This document shows, piece after piece, positions 1-8,707 of a DNA stretch of 63,787 nt. Source of the stretch: Spirochaetales bacterium. GTDB lineage: Bacteria; Spirochaetota; Spirochaetia; UBA9216. A model generated the notes under the pieces. That model made no database searches and was not told the origin of the DNA. It saw only the letters and a list, made by a program, of their open reading frames with translations. The stretch spans positions 1 through 63,787 of the forward strand of contig JAEKNX010000022.1 in assembly GCA_016839055.1 (NCBI GenBank), read 5' to 3'. The translations under genes were made by a program, and so were the position numbers. The stretch's first letter is position 1. The number at the start of each line of letters is the position of its first letter.

Positions 1-375
1 GAATCCCGTACTGTACTTCATAAATAGATGACTCCTTTCTAAAAAGTTTTACTGTCATCTATCTTGACACATAGGGTCATTAAGATTTCATAAGCTAGAA
101 GGTAAGTTTTCAGAATACTATAGCGTCTCAATTAATATGACTTATAGAATTATGATCGATTTTATAATTAAAGAAAATGAAATTACTCCACTTAATGTTG
201 GAAAACATGATGAAGTATATTAAAGAATCACCATGTAACAATGCTTTAGGGCAATCCTGGAATATTGTTATAATTCTGGTGGAGAAAGAGACATGAAATA
301 TAAAGTAATTGGTTGTACTGTCAAATACATCCATGTATTTAACAAATTTATTTTTAACCAACCAAGAAAGAAACG
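1..375. other. AT-rich stretch with no convincing gene
   Basis: No complete gene can be supported here. Two short frames are worth noting. One starts at 137 and runs 28 codons to a stop at 223. The other starts at 293 behind a GGAG-type ribosome site, codes about 27 ordinary residues, then runs straight into the palindrome at 376. Both could be remnants of an integron-cassette gene, or chance. A GACACATAGG motif near 66 resembles the repeats at 495 and 520. Sequence composition is more AT-rich than the operons to the right. Confidence 0.4.
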
Positions 376-473
376 GCATCTAACACGGGGTATTTGCGCT
401 GCGCATTCGCTTCGCGGCCTCCGGCACATTTGCCCTACGGGCAAACGTCATATATCCCTGGAACGTTTGATGC
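376..473. repeat. attC-like imperfect palindrome (possible integron cassette site)
   Basis: A 98-bp element bounded by GCATCTAAC (376-384) and GTTTGATGC (465-473), which are inverted copies with one mismatch. Inside them, CGGGGTATTTG and CATATATCCCTGG pair imperfectly, and the centre carries small hairpins such as TTTGCCCTACGGGCAAA (429-445). The left end fits the attC R'' consensus RYYYAAC (ATCTAAC). The right end GTTTGAT deviates from GTTRRRY at one position. The nested layout is typical of attC sites, which are folded and recombined as single strands by IntI. No integrase gene lies in the window, so the call is structural. Confidence 0.5.
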
Positions 474-494
474 AATTTCTGTCGGTTGTGTCAG

Positions 495-531
495 GACATA
501 GGTAACGGTTTTGTCTCAAGACATAGGTAAC
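495..531. repeat. two direct copies of GACATAGGTAAC
   Basis: The 12-mer GACATAGGTAAC occurs at 495-506 and 520-531, a 25-bp period, each preceded by a TGTC-type stretch. Such short TGTC...ACATAGGTAAC motifs look like insertion-sequence ends. A related CTGTCAAGACATA stretch lies at about 609-621, where the IS3-like element begins. They may be ends of IS copies that have otherwise been lost. Confidence 0.4.
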
Positions 532-649
532 ACTTTCATAAAAATCATGGTGTAAAATCCTCCTATATGGAGGTTCTGTGATGCCGTGGAATATATGATG
601 AGCCCTACTGTCAAGACATATTTTAAAAAGGTTTAAGGTGTATCATTCC

Positions 650-1357
650 TTAAGCCGTCCAAGCTAAATCTTCTCTTTCTGAGAATGATTCATACATTAC
701 CTCTGGAGTAAGGTATCCAAGTGATTGGTGAAACCTTTCAGTGTTATAGAAGTTGAAATATTTCTTTATACCTTCCCTCAGCTCTATCATTGATTCATAT
801 GATTTCAAATATATATCTTCATATTTTAAACTCCTCCATAAACGTTCAACATAAATATTATCCAGGGCTCGTCCTTTCCCATCCATGCTGATTTCTATTT
901 CATGCTTTTTCAACACTCCTATAAATCGGTCAGATGTAAATTGGCTGCCCTGGTCTGTGTTAAAGATAGCCGGTTCTCCATAATACTCAATAGCTTCTTC
1001 AAGAGCTTCTGCGCAGAATTCCGCATCAAGGGTGTTCGACAGTCTCCAGCTTAACACCTTACGGGAATATAAATCGAGAATAGCCACCAGATATACATGC
1101 CCTCCAGGAAGGCATATATAGGTAATATCAGTTGCCCATACCTGATTTGGATGCCGTATAACCTTGCCTCTCAGAAGATAAGGATATTTTTTATGCGCTT
1201 TATTTGCTTTAGACAGGTTTCTTTTGGCATAAATAGCCCGCAATCCAAAGCGGTGCATTATCCTACGCACTCTTTTTCTGGTCATTTGAGGGTGAGCAGG
1301 TTTCAGCTTCTTCGATATTTTCCTGTAGCCATAAAATGGTATTTCGTGTAAGGCCAA
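650..1357 (-). CDS. IS3-family transposase OrfB (integrase catalytic core)
   Basis: This is the catalytic half of an IS3/IS150-type transposase, which cuts and joins the element ends. The 235-residue frame has the HTH_21 region with PFYGYRKI near the start, then an rve integrase core. The core shows WATDITYI (first Asp), FNTDQGSQF (second Asp) and a Glu in the NIYVERLWRSLKYE block, so the DDE triad is intact. The 3' end has the usual YNxxRxHxSLGYLTP motif. The listed start is a TTG. The same frame stays open upstream to 1540 without an ATG, so the real protein probably depended on OrfA through fusion or frameshift. Activity is doubtful because OrfA is interrupted. Confidence 0.8.
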   Translation of the reverse strand: MALHEIPFYGYRKISKKLKPAHPQMTRKRVRRIMHRFGLRAIYAKRNLSKANKAHKKYPYLLRGKVIRHPNQVWATDITYICLPGGHVYLVAILDLYSRKVLSWRLSNTLDAEFCAEALEEAIEYYGEPAIFNTDQGSQFTSDRFIGVLKKHEIEISMDGKGRALDNIYVERLWRSLKYEDIYLKSYESMIELREGIKKYFNFYNTERFHQSLGYLTPEVMYESFSEREDLAWTA

Positions 1358-1540
1358 TAGTATTAATTGCAGATCGATAACGTCTTGATTTTCATTTTCT
1401 GTCTGGGGTGTGTAATAATGTGCTGTTCGACTACAGATATTTCTGAAAGTCTTTATCCAATGTTGTTGAACCTGTCGGTTGATTGTGTTTAAAAATGTTT
1501 TTCCGGATAGTTTCGCATATATGCTTTCTATTTGCTGTGC

Positions 1541-1858
1541 TCAGGAATATTTGCAACAAGGGCTGAACTCTTCCGGTCTGACTGTATGAACCGAACCGCA
1601 ATCAGGGCATCTCCATCGTTTCATCCACAACCCGCAGACAAACCCTGCGAAGTATCTAAGCACGAAACCGTGCCCCCAGAGGCGGGCTCCGATGCAATTC
1701 GGGCAAATCCCTGGATTTTTCCACTTAAAATGTTTACCAAAAGCTTGAATTATTTCCAAATCCATCCGACAAATAAGTATCGTGTTTTTTCCCTTTGGGG
1801 AAGGTTTTTTAGCAGTGGGAAGCGCAAACTTCATAACCACTGCTTTTTTTGTCGGCAT
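1541..1858 (-). CDS. zinc-finger OrfA-like protein of the IS element, ended by an in-frame TGA
   Basis: A 105-residue frame with a two-CPxC zinc-binding motif: CPNC near residue 53 and CPDC near residue 85, flanked by LWGHG and WRCPDCG. This is the pattern of short DUF6431-type proteins encoded upstream of some IS3-family transposases. It ends at a TGA, but the same frame continues open for about 60 further codons into the transposase frame. The TGA therefore looks like a nonsense mutation that split a longer OrfA. Its role, presumably DNA binding at the element ends, is inferred from position and family. Confidence 0.55.
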   Translation of the reverse strand: MPTKKAVVMKFALPTAKKPSPKGKNTILICRMDLEIIQAFGKHFKWKNPGICPNCIGARLWGHGFVLRYFAGFVCGLWMKRWRCPDCGSVHTVRPEEFSPCCKYS

Positions 1859-1987
1859 TCTTGTTTAAGCATTTTGTGAATTTATTTAATCGTATCTGAT
1901 ATTTTTTATGCTGGTTTATTTAAAATAATCTGCGAGTCTACACCCCTATTTTCATTGCCGGTTTTCTTCGGCCTCTGTGTATGTACA

Positions 1988-2026
1988 ATAAAAAATTACC
2001 CGTCTTCAATGGAGAAGATGGGTAAT
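1988..2026 (-). terminator. rho-independent terminator
   Basis: On the minus strand ATTACCCATCTTC pairs with GAAGACGGGTAAT around a small loop and is followed by a run of T. It lies about 30 bp after the stop of the outer-membrane-like gene at 2055 and is well placed to end its transcript. Confidence 0.85.
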
Positions 2027-2054
2027 TAGGATGAACTTGTTTGAATTAATAGCT

Positions 2055-2906
2055 TTATTTTACAGTAATTCCAAGCGACACGGAGGTCGTAGCAAGGTAA
2101 TTGGCCGTTTCATCTTCAGCACTGTCAGTCCAGTGAAGATCCGGATACTCACTCACACCGGAAGCACTTCCACCCAGGAATCGAAAATTCAGAAAAAGAT
2201 CAATATTGTTTTTAAGGGTATAACCGGCACGGAGAGAGGCATCAAGTATAGAGCCCTCGAAGTTGAAGCTGGCGCCATTAATTAATGCTGATGAAGCATA
2301 GAGGCCTGTGATATCGGTGAGCACATAAAACCCGCCGTCGAATGAATATCTTCCAAAGAGGTGTATTGCCGGGACTGGACCAAGATTCTGGCTTACAGTC
2401 ATCTGAGTTCCGTCGAGAGATTTGAAAACAATTGAGGCATTCCTGAGCTGGAGAGCCGCTCCTAGGCCGAGATCAATATTTTCTTCCTTGAAAAAATCAT
2501 AGCCGTAAGTAATTCTGTAGAAGGGAAATCCATAGGAAACTTCCATGGGAGTTCCTGTGGCAAATGTTACACCGTCAATTACTACATTGTCCTTGAATGT
2601 TACTTCAGTAACAATTTCAAGCGGTTGGTAAAGAAATGATATTCTATGCTGATCAGCTATAACTAATCCCGCATTGTACCGCTCGAAACGGTAGAGTATC
2701 TCCTGACCGCCCTGATTGACAAAGTCGAAATCTGTAGCGGTGCCGGATGTTCCGATGCGGATTGTATGATACTGTATTCCAAGAGTTCCAAGTTCTGATT
2801 CCAGGAAGAATTTTACGGTAGCGTCTTCCTCATTAATCATTGATTCTACGGCGAAGACATTGATTGTAAGTAACAGAATAATGAGTGTCAAAAAAAGTTT
2901 TCTCAT
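2055..2906 (-). CDS. putative outer-membrane beta-barrel protein
   Basis: A 283-residue protein of unknown function with a clear Sec signal peptide: MRKLF, then a hydrophobic stretch to about residue 19 ending near VFA. The mature part alternates hydrophobic and polar residues, with many aromatic Tyr/Phe strand ends (FPFYRITYGYDFF, IHLFGRYSFDGGFYVL), and ends with a short strand, SVSLGITVK. This is the look of an 8-12 stranded outer-membrane barrel. AAAGGAG precedes the ATG by seven bases. It is a single-gene unit closed by the terminator at 1988-2026. I do not recognise a named family. Confidence 0.7.
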   Translation of the reverse strand: MRKLFLTLIILLLTINVFAVESMINEEDATVKFFLESELGTLGIQYHTIRIGTSGTATDFDFVNQGGQEILYRFERYNAGLVIADQHRISFLYQPLEIVTEVTFKDNVVIDGVTFATGTPMEVSYGFPFYRITYGYDFFKEENIDLGLGAALQLRNASIVFKSLDGTQMTVSQNLGPVPAIHLFGRYSFDGGFYVLTDITGLYASSALINGASFNFEGSILDASLRAGYTLKNNIDLFLNFRFLGGSASGVSEYPDLHWTDSAEDETANYLATTSVSLGITVK

Positions 2907-2999
2907 ATTGTTCTCCTTTTGTTTTTATTACTTATAAAATAATATAAAAAGGAGGGCTCGCAAATAAAAATATAGAAAAAATTATATATAACTGTTTTC

Positions 3000-3887
3000 T
3001 CAGGAAAAGTTGAGCTGTATTTTTGTAGAGCCGGGCTTTGATGATATTTTAAGTTTTCCGTTGAGCTGAAGGGTGAGCATCTCAATCAGCTCAAAACCGA
3101 AGCCGTTATTAACGATGCCTGGATTAACGATGCCTGGATTAAAACCTTTTCCATTATCTTCAATCTGCAGATAATTGATCTTGTCATTCTGATGGAATTT
3201 TATTTTAATTATTCCTTCAATTACATCCGGGAAAGCATGCCTGAAAGAATTAGATAATATTTCATTTAAAATTATGCCAAAAGACACCGCCTGGTCTATT
3301 GAGACAGTAATATCCTCAATATCATATTTAATAACTACCTTATCAGAATTTGGACTACAGGTTTGGAGATATGAAGCCATATCATGAATATAGGCCTTCA
3401 TATTACTCCGTGAAGGCTGATCTTCCTGATATACCTTATCGTAGATTAGCGATAGAGAGTGAATCTGTTCGATAATTTTCTCAACCTGGAATTCCCCCAT
3501 ATTTTCGGTCAGTGATCCGGATCTCAAGGTTATCAGGCTGGTGAGTGTCTGCAGATTATTTTTCACACGGTGATGAACTTCTTTTAAAAGAGCCTCTTTC
3601 TCCTCCAGTTCCTTTTCAAGCTCTGTTTCTTTAATTGTTAACTGATATATAGCCTTGTTTTTTCTTGAAATATAGACTTTAAGCAGGCTGAAAATTAGCA
3701 GAGTAGTAATTACTACATAGAACCAGCCCTTGTAAGTTTGAACCCTGGCATAAAATTCCATATCAGGACTCATTTTTTCCAGGATATTATCAGAGAAAAA
3801 AATCCAGAGTGTTCCGAAGACGAAGTAGATAAAAGAAATTGTCAGAGCGCCCTTTGAATAGGTTTTTCCACTTTTTTTTTCGTTCAT
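3000..3887 (-). CDS. membrane sensor histidine kinase, HisKA_2 type
   Basis: A 295-residue kinase anchored by two membrane segments (about residues 14-34 and 53-70, the first containing the FGTLWIFFSD pattern seen in related sensors). A short coiled coil leads to the HisKA_2 dimerisation box LLKEVHHRVKNNLQTL, with phosphoacceptor His at 105/106. The ATPase domain shows the N box (NEILSNSFRHAF), the G1 box (IEDNGKGF) and a shortened G2 region (GFGFELI). The periplasmic loop is only about 18 residues, so the signal may be sensed in the membrane. No response regulator is adjacent. Between the G boxes lies a duplicated PGIVN unit, listed separately. Confidence 0.85.
   Translation of the reverse strand: MNEKKSGKTYSKGALTISFIYFVFGTLWIFFSDNILEKMSPDMEFYARVQTYKGWFYVVITTLLIFSLLKVYISRKNKAIYQLTIKETELEKELEEKEALLKEVHHRVKNNLQTLTSLITLRSGSLTENMGEFQVEKIIEQIHSLSLIYDKVYQEDQPSRSNMKAYIHDMASYLQTCSPNSDKVVIKYDIEDITVSIDQAVSFGIILNEILSNSFRHAFPDVIEGIIKIKFHQNDKINYLQIEDNGKGFNPGIVNPGIVNNGFGFELIEMLTLQLNGKLKISSKPGSTKIQLNFS
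3108..3137 (-). repeat. 15-bp in-frame tandem duplication in the kinase ATP lid
   Basis: Two exact copies of a 15-bp unit (3108-3122 and 3123-3137) encode the repeated residues PGIVN-PGIVN just after the G1 box of the kinase. The copies are identical, so the duplication is recent or slippage-prone. It lengthens the ATP-lid loop by five residues and keeps the frame. Confidence 0.85.
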
Positions 3888-3974
3888 GATTATGTAATTA
3901 TAGGAATAATGATGTGGAGATTCAATCTGTAATGTGAGTTTTGCTAAGGATAAAGCTTCCCTTTAGAGAGGGTA

Positions 3975-4898
3975 CTATCTGCAGCCCATCTCGTCCAGCC
4001 TGAACGGAGTCTGCTGATATACGGCGTAGTTGAGCCAGTTAAAAAAAAGTAGATTCGCGTGGCTGCGCCATTTTACCATCGGCTCATTTCGGGGATCATC
4101 GCCCTGGAAGTAGTTAAGCGGAACGGATGGATTGAGTCCGCGTCCGAGATCCCGTTCGAACTCGTAACGCAGGGTCCCGGCGTCATATTCGCTGTGGCCT
4201 GTTACGAATACCCGGCGGAGATCTTCACTTGCTGAAAGGTACACTCCGGCAAGGTCTGATTCTGCAAGAATACGCAGAGCCGGCCGGCGAAGGATTTCCT
4301 CACGGCTTACTGTTGTATTGCGTGAATGGGGAACGAAGAAGCGGTCATCGAAGCCGCGTGTCAGCTGGTTCGTCTTCTCGAGCACCCTATGTTCGTAGAC
4401 CCCGGAAAGCTTCTGATTCATTTTGATTTTCGGAATGTCGTAATAGTGATAGAGGGCGGCCTGGGCTCCCCAGCAGATGGAAAGCAGCGAGTAGACATGG
4501 GTGTCTGCCCATTCGAATACAGTAACAAGCTCGTTCCAGTAATCAACATCCTCGAATTCCATCAGTTCGACCGGAGCCCCTGTTATTATCAGTCCGTCGT
4601 AACATTTTCCGATGACCTCGGAGACAGGCCGGTAGAACTCGAGAAGATGTTCTTCCGAGGTGTTTTTTGATGAGTAGCTCTCGGTTTTTAGGAGATCAAC
4701 TTCAATCTGCAATGGAGAGTTCCCCAGCAGCCGAAGCAGCTGGGTTTCGGTCTCAACCTTTGTAGGCATGAGGTTAAGGATTGCAATGCTGAGAGGCCTG
4801 ATATCCTGGGTATCCGCCCTGTCTTTATTCATTACAAAGATGTTTTCACGCTGGAGAATGCCGGTTGCCGGCAGATTTTCTGGTATTGTTATGGGCAT
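3975..4898 (-). CDS. homoserine O-acetyltransferase MetA
   Basis: Acylates homoserine in the first committed step of methionine synthesis (cytoplasmic). The 307-residue length is standard for the MetA/HTS family. Cys142 in SICWGAQAA is the acyl-enzyme nucleophile, and GHSEYD supplies the catalytic His and Glu. Residue 111 is Glu in the GAPVE motif. In this family Glu there marks acetyl-CoA use, and Gly marks succinyl-CoA use. This fits the neighbouring MetY, which takes O-acetylhomoserine. It is the last gene of the yedF-to-metA operon, 12 bp after metY. Confidence 0.93.
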   Translation of the reverse strand: MPITIPENLPATGILQRENIFVMNKDRADTQDIRPLSIAILNLMPTKVETETQLLRLLGNSPLQIEVDLLKTESYSSKNTSEEHLLEFYRPVSEVIGKCYDGLIITGAPVELMEFEDVDYWNELVTVFEWADTHVYSLLSICWGAQAALYHYYDIPKIKMNQKLSGVYEHRVLEKTNQLTRGFDDRFFVPHSRNTTVSREEILRRPALRILAESDLAGVYLSASEDLRRVFVTGHSEYDAGTLRYEFERDLGRGLNPSVPLNYFQGDDPRNEPMVKWRSHANLLFFNWLNYAVYQQTPFRLDEMGCR

Positions 4899-4910
4899 TA
4901 TCTTTCCTAC

Positions 4911-6218
4911 CTATACTTTTGACGCTTTAAGGGCCTGATCTAGGTCAGCGATTATATCATCGATCGATTCAATTCCGATTGAAAGTCTAATGAGATCCTC
5001 TCCGACTCCGGCAGCCTCAAGCGCCTGTGAATTGAGCTGGGAATGGGTTGTCGAGGCAGGGTGGATTGCGAGGGACTTGGCGTCTCCTACATTTGCCAGG
5101 TGGCTGAAGAGTTTAAGGGAATTGATGAAGCGGCTGCCGGCATCCTTACCGCCTTTTATCCCGAATACAACCATCCCGCCGCGGCCCTTTATCTTGTCGT
5201 CGGGAGATGCGAGATAGCGTTCTGCGAGCGAGAAGGAAGGGTCAGCCTTAAGGCCGGGATAGCGAACCCATGAAATATCAGGATGCCGTGACAGATATTG
5301 TGCAGCTGAAAGGGCGTTTTCGCTGTGTCTCTCCATCCGAAGTGCGAGGGTCTCGAGCCCCTGAAGGAATAACCACGCGTTATCTGGGGAAATGCAGCCG
5401 CCGAGGTTTCTAAGAGGAACAAGACGCAGACGGACCGCGTATCCAACCGGGTTCAACTCGCCCAGGTCAAGAGCATAGCGGAGCCCGTGATAGCTTGGAT
5501 CGGGGTCGGTCATAAGCGGGAATTTACCGCTTTTCCAATCAAATGTGCCTGAGTCGATGACAATTCCGCCAATTCCGGTTCCGTGACCTCCTATCCACTT
5601 TGTGAGTGAGTGGATGACTATGTCGGCTCCATGCTCTATCGGCCTGCAGAGGTAGGGCGTAGCGAAGGTGTTGTCTACCATGAGCGGAATTCCCGCGCCG
5701 TGAGCGGTGTCCGCGAGGGCTGCAAGATCGGCTAGGTCGAGGGCAGGGTTGCCGATTGTCTCTGTAAATACAAGCTTTGTTTTGTCGGTGATTGAAGCAC
5801 TGAGGCTTTCAGCGTCAGTGAGATTAAAGAAGCGGGTTTTGATACCGTAGGAAGGCAGGATGTCGTTAAACATCGTATAAGTTCCGCCGTAGAGGTTCTT
5901 GGACGCTGCAATCTCGTCACCCTGTTTGCAGAGGTTTATCACCGCGTAGAAAATAGCGTTTGTTCCGGATGCGAGGGCTACTGCTGCGGCCCCGCCTTCG
6001 AGGGCCGCCATACGCTCCTCGAGGATGTTCTGGGTAGGATTACCGAGCCTTGTGTAGATGTTCCCTGCCTCTTCCAGATTAAAAAGGCGGGCGGCCTGGG
6101 AGGTGTCCTTAAATATATAAGCCGCGGTTCTATGTATCGGGACCGCCCTCGAGCCGGTTGACGGATCTCCTTCGAAGCCCGCATGAATCGAAATTGTTTC
6201 AAACCCTTTATATGTCAT
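4911..6218 (-). CDS. O-acetylhomoserine sulfhydrylase MetY
   Basis: A PLP enzyme that makes homocysteine from O-acetylhomoserine and sulfide. The 435-residue length fits MetY better than the roughly 390-residue MetB/MetC. The Schiff-base lysine is Lys207 in HSLTKWIGGHG, and the cofactor-binding YTRLGNPT motif is at 55-62. The long insert around residues 225-265, found in MetY homologues, is present. It follows selD by 53 bp and precedes metA. Since the enzyme family can accept other small nucleophiles, a role with selenide is conceivable here, but that is inference from context only. Confidence 0.93.
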   Translation of the reverse strand: MTYKGFETISIHAGFEGDPSTGSRAVPIHRTAAYIFKDTSQAARLFNLEEAGNIYTRLGNPTQNILEERMAALEGGAAAVALASGTNAIFYAVINLCKQGDEIAASKNLYGGTYTMFNDILPSYGIKTRFFNLTDAESLSASITDKTKLVFTETIGNPALDLADLAALADTAHGAGIPLMVDNTFATPYLCRPIEHGADIVIHSLTKWIGGHGTGIGGIVIDSGTFDWKSGKFPLMTDPDPSYHGLRYALDLGELNPVGYAVRLRLVPLRNLGGCISPDNAWLFLQGLETLALRMERHSENALSAAQYLSRHPDISWVRYPGLKADPSFSLAERYLASPDDKIKGRGGMVVFGIKGGKDAGSRFINSLKLFSHLANVGDAKSLAIHPASTTHSQLNSQALEAAGVGEDLIRLSIGIESIDDIIADLDQALKASKV

Positions 6219-6271
6219 AACCTGCCTCCGTATTAAACATTATAAAAATTGTCATGAATAAGCAAGTCTTT

Positions 6272-7318
6272 TTAGTTGAAGCTGACATAGGGCCCTCCGT
6301 CTGTATGGGGAATCACCCTGCCAATTACAATTGCAGCAGGATAGTGTTCTCTGAGCTTCATCAGTATCGACTCGGCGTTTTTCTCTTTCACACATAGAAG
6401 AATGCCGCCGGAAGTCTGAGCGTCGGCCGCGAGCATTTTGAGGTTGTAGTCAAGACTGCATCCGAATGAAACATTGTCCTCAACGTAACTCAGGTTTTTG
6501 AAAGCCGCCCCCGGGATGCAGCCGTAGTCGAGAAGTTCCAGGGTTCCGGGAAGTATCGGAAGGGCATAGCTGTCTATGTTCAGGCAAACTCCACTCTCCT
6601 TCGCAAGCTGCATACCGTGACCGAGGAGGGAGAAGCCGGTAATATCGGTGGCGCAGCTTATCTCATACTCCTGCATTATCTCTGCCGCCCAGCGGTTGAG
6701 CTGTTTCATTGACTCAAGCGCGCTCTGGTAGTCCGTGTCTGAAGCTTCGCCTATCCGCCTTCCGGCCATGATTACGCCGGTTCCGAGAGCCTTTGTCAGT
6801 ATCAATATGTCGTCTGTAACCGCCGCAGAATTAGATATTATTCTCTCAGGATGGACGGTGCCGGTTACGGCAAGACCGTATTTGGGCGGATAGTCATCTA
6901 TTGTATGTCCTCCGGTAAGAACTACGCCGGCCTCGATGCATTTATCAGCGCCTCCCTCGAGTATTTTGCGGAGAATCTCCATCGGAATCTGACTCGACGG
7001 AAACATAACAAGGTTCAGTGCGGTAAGTGCCGTTCCGCCCATGGCGTAGATATCGCTGAGCGAGTTGGCCGCAGCAATCTGGCCGAACTCATAAGGATCG
7101 GAGCAGACCGGAGGGAAGAAATCGGTAGTGGATATCAGGGCGGTGTCCTCATTTATCTTCCATACCGACGCGTCATCATGACTGTCACTGCCGATTATTA
7201 GGCGGCTGTCTTTCAGGACGGGAAGGCCCGCGAGAAGTTTTTCGAGTTCAGCCGCCGGAAGCTTCGCCGAACATCCTCCGTATTCAACTGTAGTCATGAG
7301 ATCAAATGTATTTTTCAT
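6272..7318 (-). CDS. selenide, water dikinase SelD
   Basis: Makes selenophosphate from selenide and ATP, the selenium donor for selenocysteine tRNA and 2-selenouridine. The 348 residues start with the glycine-rich catalytic loop, GGCSAKL. Cys16 is at the position that is Sec in some homologues, and Lys19 is the paired catalytic lysine. Asp-rich Mg/ATP sites (SDSHDDASV, TTDFFPPV) and ALTGG-like VVLTGGHTIDD follow. It sits between DUF3343 and metY in one operon with the YedF- and desulfurase-type genes, a recurring selenium-metabolism neighbourhood. No selenoprotein, selA, selB or tRNA-Sec is visible in this window. Confidence 0.95.
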   Translation of the reverse strand: MKNTFDLMTTVEYGGCSAKLPAAELEKLLAGLPVLKDSRLIIGSDSHDDASVWKINEDTALISTTDFFPPVCSDPYEFGQIAAANSLSDIYAMGGTALTALNLVMFPSSQIPMEILRKILEGGADKCIEAGVVLTGGHTIDDYPPKYGLAVTGTVHPERIISNSAAVTDDILILTKALGTGVIMAGRRIGEASDTDYQSALESMKQLNRWAAEIMQEYEISCATDITGFSLLGHGMQLAKESGVCLNIDSYALPILPGTLELLDYGCIPGAAFKNLSYVEDNVSFGCSLDYNLKMLAADAQTSGGILLCVKEKNAESILMKLREHYPAAIVIGRVIPHTDGGPYVSFN

Positions 7319-7340
7319 ATCTATAAGCTCCTGTGCCTGT

Positions 7341-7565
7341 TTACAGTTTGACGCTGTCCCTGTCGAAGGAATTGATGATGATAGCCATCTTAGTTAGTAG
7401 ATCTATGACTGTTTGCTCCTGTCCGTCATCCACTTCAAGGGCCATCCCGCACTGCGGTGAGATTGATCTGGGCACCGGAATGACGGTGCAGAAAATATCG
7501 GCGTCTCTGACAGCCTGTTCGGCTTTGATTACAGTCCTTGTTGATTCAAAAATAAAGACTTTCAC
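7341..7565 (-). CDS. DUF3343 protein, putative Se/S carrier
   Basis: A 74-residue protein of the DUF3343 family: a short alpha/beta fold with PVPRSISPQCGMAL, in which Cys39 is the conserved and presumably thiol-carrying residue. Family members recur beside selD, yedF and IscS-like genes and are thought to be small selenium or sulfur carrier proteins. That function is inferred from neighbourhood and not demonstrated. The gene lies 4 bp after the desulfurase-like gene and 22 bp before selD, so the three are almost certainly cotranscribed. Confidence 0.85.
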   Translation of the reverse strand: MKVFIFESTRTVIKAEQAVRDADIFCTVIPVPRSISPQCGMALEVDDGQEQTVIDLLTKMAIIINSFDRDSVKL

Positions 7566-7568
7566 AGC

Positions 7569-8699
7569 CTACCTCCTCAGCTTTAGAGCGGCCGAACCGA
7601 GTGCATAGAGCAGCCGGTCAAGGTCGGCGGGAGAATGATAGACAGACGGGGCCAGCCTGACCGTACCGCCAGGGAAGGTTCCTATGCTGCTGTGGGCAAG
7701 AGGGGCGCAGTGAAGGCCTATTCGCGTCTCCATCCCGAAGTCTTCATAGAGCATTCTTCCTATTTCTGAGGGGGAGGCAAAGTCGGCGGTGATCGAGAAG
7801 ACTTCACCCTGCCGCGTTCTGTCGGGGGAGGCCTGAACCTGAATGCCGGGAATGTCAGCGGCTCCGTCAAGAAGCCTGAAAAAATCATCTCTGCTGTGCC
7901 TTGGCTCAGGCACTGTCGTAAGGGCACCGAATAGGCCGAAGATTCCGGAAATATTGGGAGTTCCGGCTTCGAATTTATCAGGCATGAAGGAAGGAGTCTC
8001 CCAGCTGTCGGATTTACTACCGGTTCCGCCGTTTATAAGAGGCCTTAGGGACTCGCAGTCTTTCATGAACAAGCCTCCGGTACCGGTAGGTCCGAGCAGT
8101 CCCTTATGTCCGGTGAAGGCCAGGTAGTCTATGTTCCATTTGTCGGCATTTATTGGAATCAATCCAGCCGACTGGGCCGCATCGATAAGGACCGGTACTC
8201 TGCCCGCTGCCTTTTTGATTTCAGCCGCGGGTTGAATGAGTCCGGTAACATTACTCTCATGGCAGAGCACAATGAGGGCTGCGTTCGAAAGGTCTGTTTG
8301 GCTAAGTTTTTCGGTATCGACAAGGCCGCCGGGGAGGCTGGGGAGTGTTTTTATTGTTATGCCCGAAGTCCTCTCGAGCTGCTTGAGCGGTCTTGTCACG
8401 GCATTATGCTCAAGTTGTGAAATCCAGATCTCGCGGCCGGCAGTATCAAGGCCCTTGAGCACGGTATTAATTGCCTGGGTAGCATTGGCGGTGAAAACAA
8501 TATTCTCAGGACTGGCAGTGCTGAGCCTCTCGCCGAGGAGATCCCGGCAGGCCTCGACTGTCCTGGATACTTCGAGGGCACGGGCGTAGAAGCTGCGGCC
8601 GTAGGGTCCTCCAAGTTCTTCAAGATATCGCAGTGTTTCTTTGCCTACCGCTATCGGTTTAGGAAACGAAGTGGCGGCATTGTCAAAATAATTATTCAT
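7569..8699 (-). CDS. cysteine desulfurase-like aminotransferase class V protein
   Basis: A 376-residue fold-type I PLP enzyme related to NifS/SufS and selenocysteine lyases. Lys199 in FTGHKGLLGPTGTG is the Schiff-base residue. ESNVTG and DAAQSAG bind the cofactor. Cys331 in the RIGLHCAP loop is positioned as the persulfide/perselenide nucleophile. In the yedF-DUF3343-selD setting it most likely releases sulfur or selenium from (seleno)cysteine for the carriers. Whether it prefers selenocysteine cannot be read from sequence. It starts 8 bp after yedF. Confidence 0.88.
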   Translation of the reverse strand: MNNYFDNAATSFPKPIAVGKETLRYLEELGGPYGRSFYARALEVSRTVEACRDLLGERLSTASPENIVFTANATQAINTVLKGLDTAGREIWISQLEHNAVTRPLKQLERTSGITIKTLPSLPGGLVDTEKLSQTDLSNAALIVLCHESNVTGLIQPAAEIKKAAGRVPVLIDAAQSAGLIPINADKWNIDYLAFTGHKGLLGPTGTGGLFMKDCESLRPLINGGTGSKSDSWETPSFMPDKFEAGTPNISGIFGLFGALTTVPEPRHSRDDFFRLLDGAADIPGIQVQASPDRTRQGEVFSITADFASPSEIGRMLYEDFGMETRIGLHCAPLAHSSIGTFPGGTVRLAPSVYHSPADLDRLLYALGSAALKLRR

Positions 8700-8707
8700 A
8701 CGATTGC

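Larger units (their letters stand above)
608..1950 (-). mobile_element. degenerate IS3-family insertion sequence
   Basis: The element holds an integrase-core transposase frame (650-1357) preceded, in transcription order, by a zinc-finger frame (1541-1858). The two lie in the same reading frame, separated by a TGA at 1541-1543 and about 60 open codons lacking an ATG. The ends are tentative. CTGTCAAGACATATTTTAAA near 609-628 shows partial inverted similarity to the AT-rich stretch at about 1918-1946. No clear target duplication is visible. The broken frame layout suggests an inactive copy. Confidence 0.6.

Noticed and set aside
293-505. 70-codon frame as a complete gene
   Set aside because: Its second half is the attC-like palindrome read through. 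At most the first 27 codons could be cassette remnant.
1541-1543. TGA as a selenocysteine codon, given selD nearby
   Set aside because: The frame is in a transposase-associated protein, no SECIS-like hairpin is seen directly after it, and a nonsense change in a decaying IS is simpler.
5189-5446. Minus-strand frames inside metY as separate genes
   Set aside because: They are shadow frames of the strongly conserved PLP enzyme.
6219-6271. SAM or other riboswitch upstream of metY
   Set aside because: The gap to selD is only 53 bp and shows no riboswitch-like fold. metY is internal to an operon.
6272-7318. SelD as a selenoprotein
   Set aside because: The catalytic position is an ordinary Cys codon (Cys16), with no in-frame TGA.
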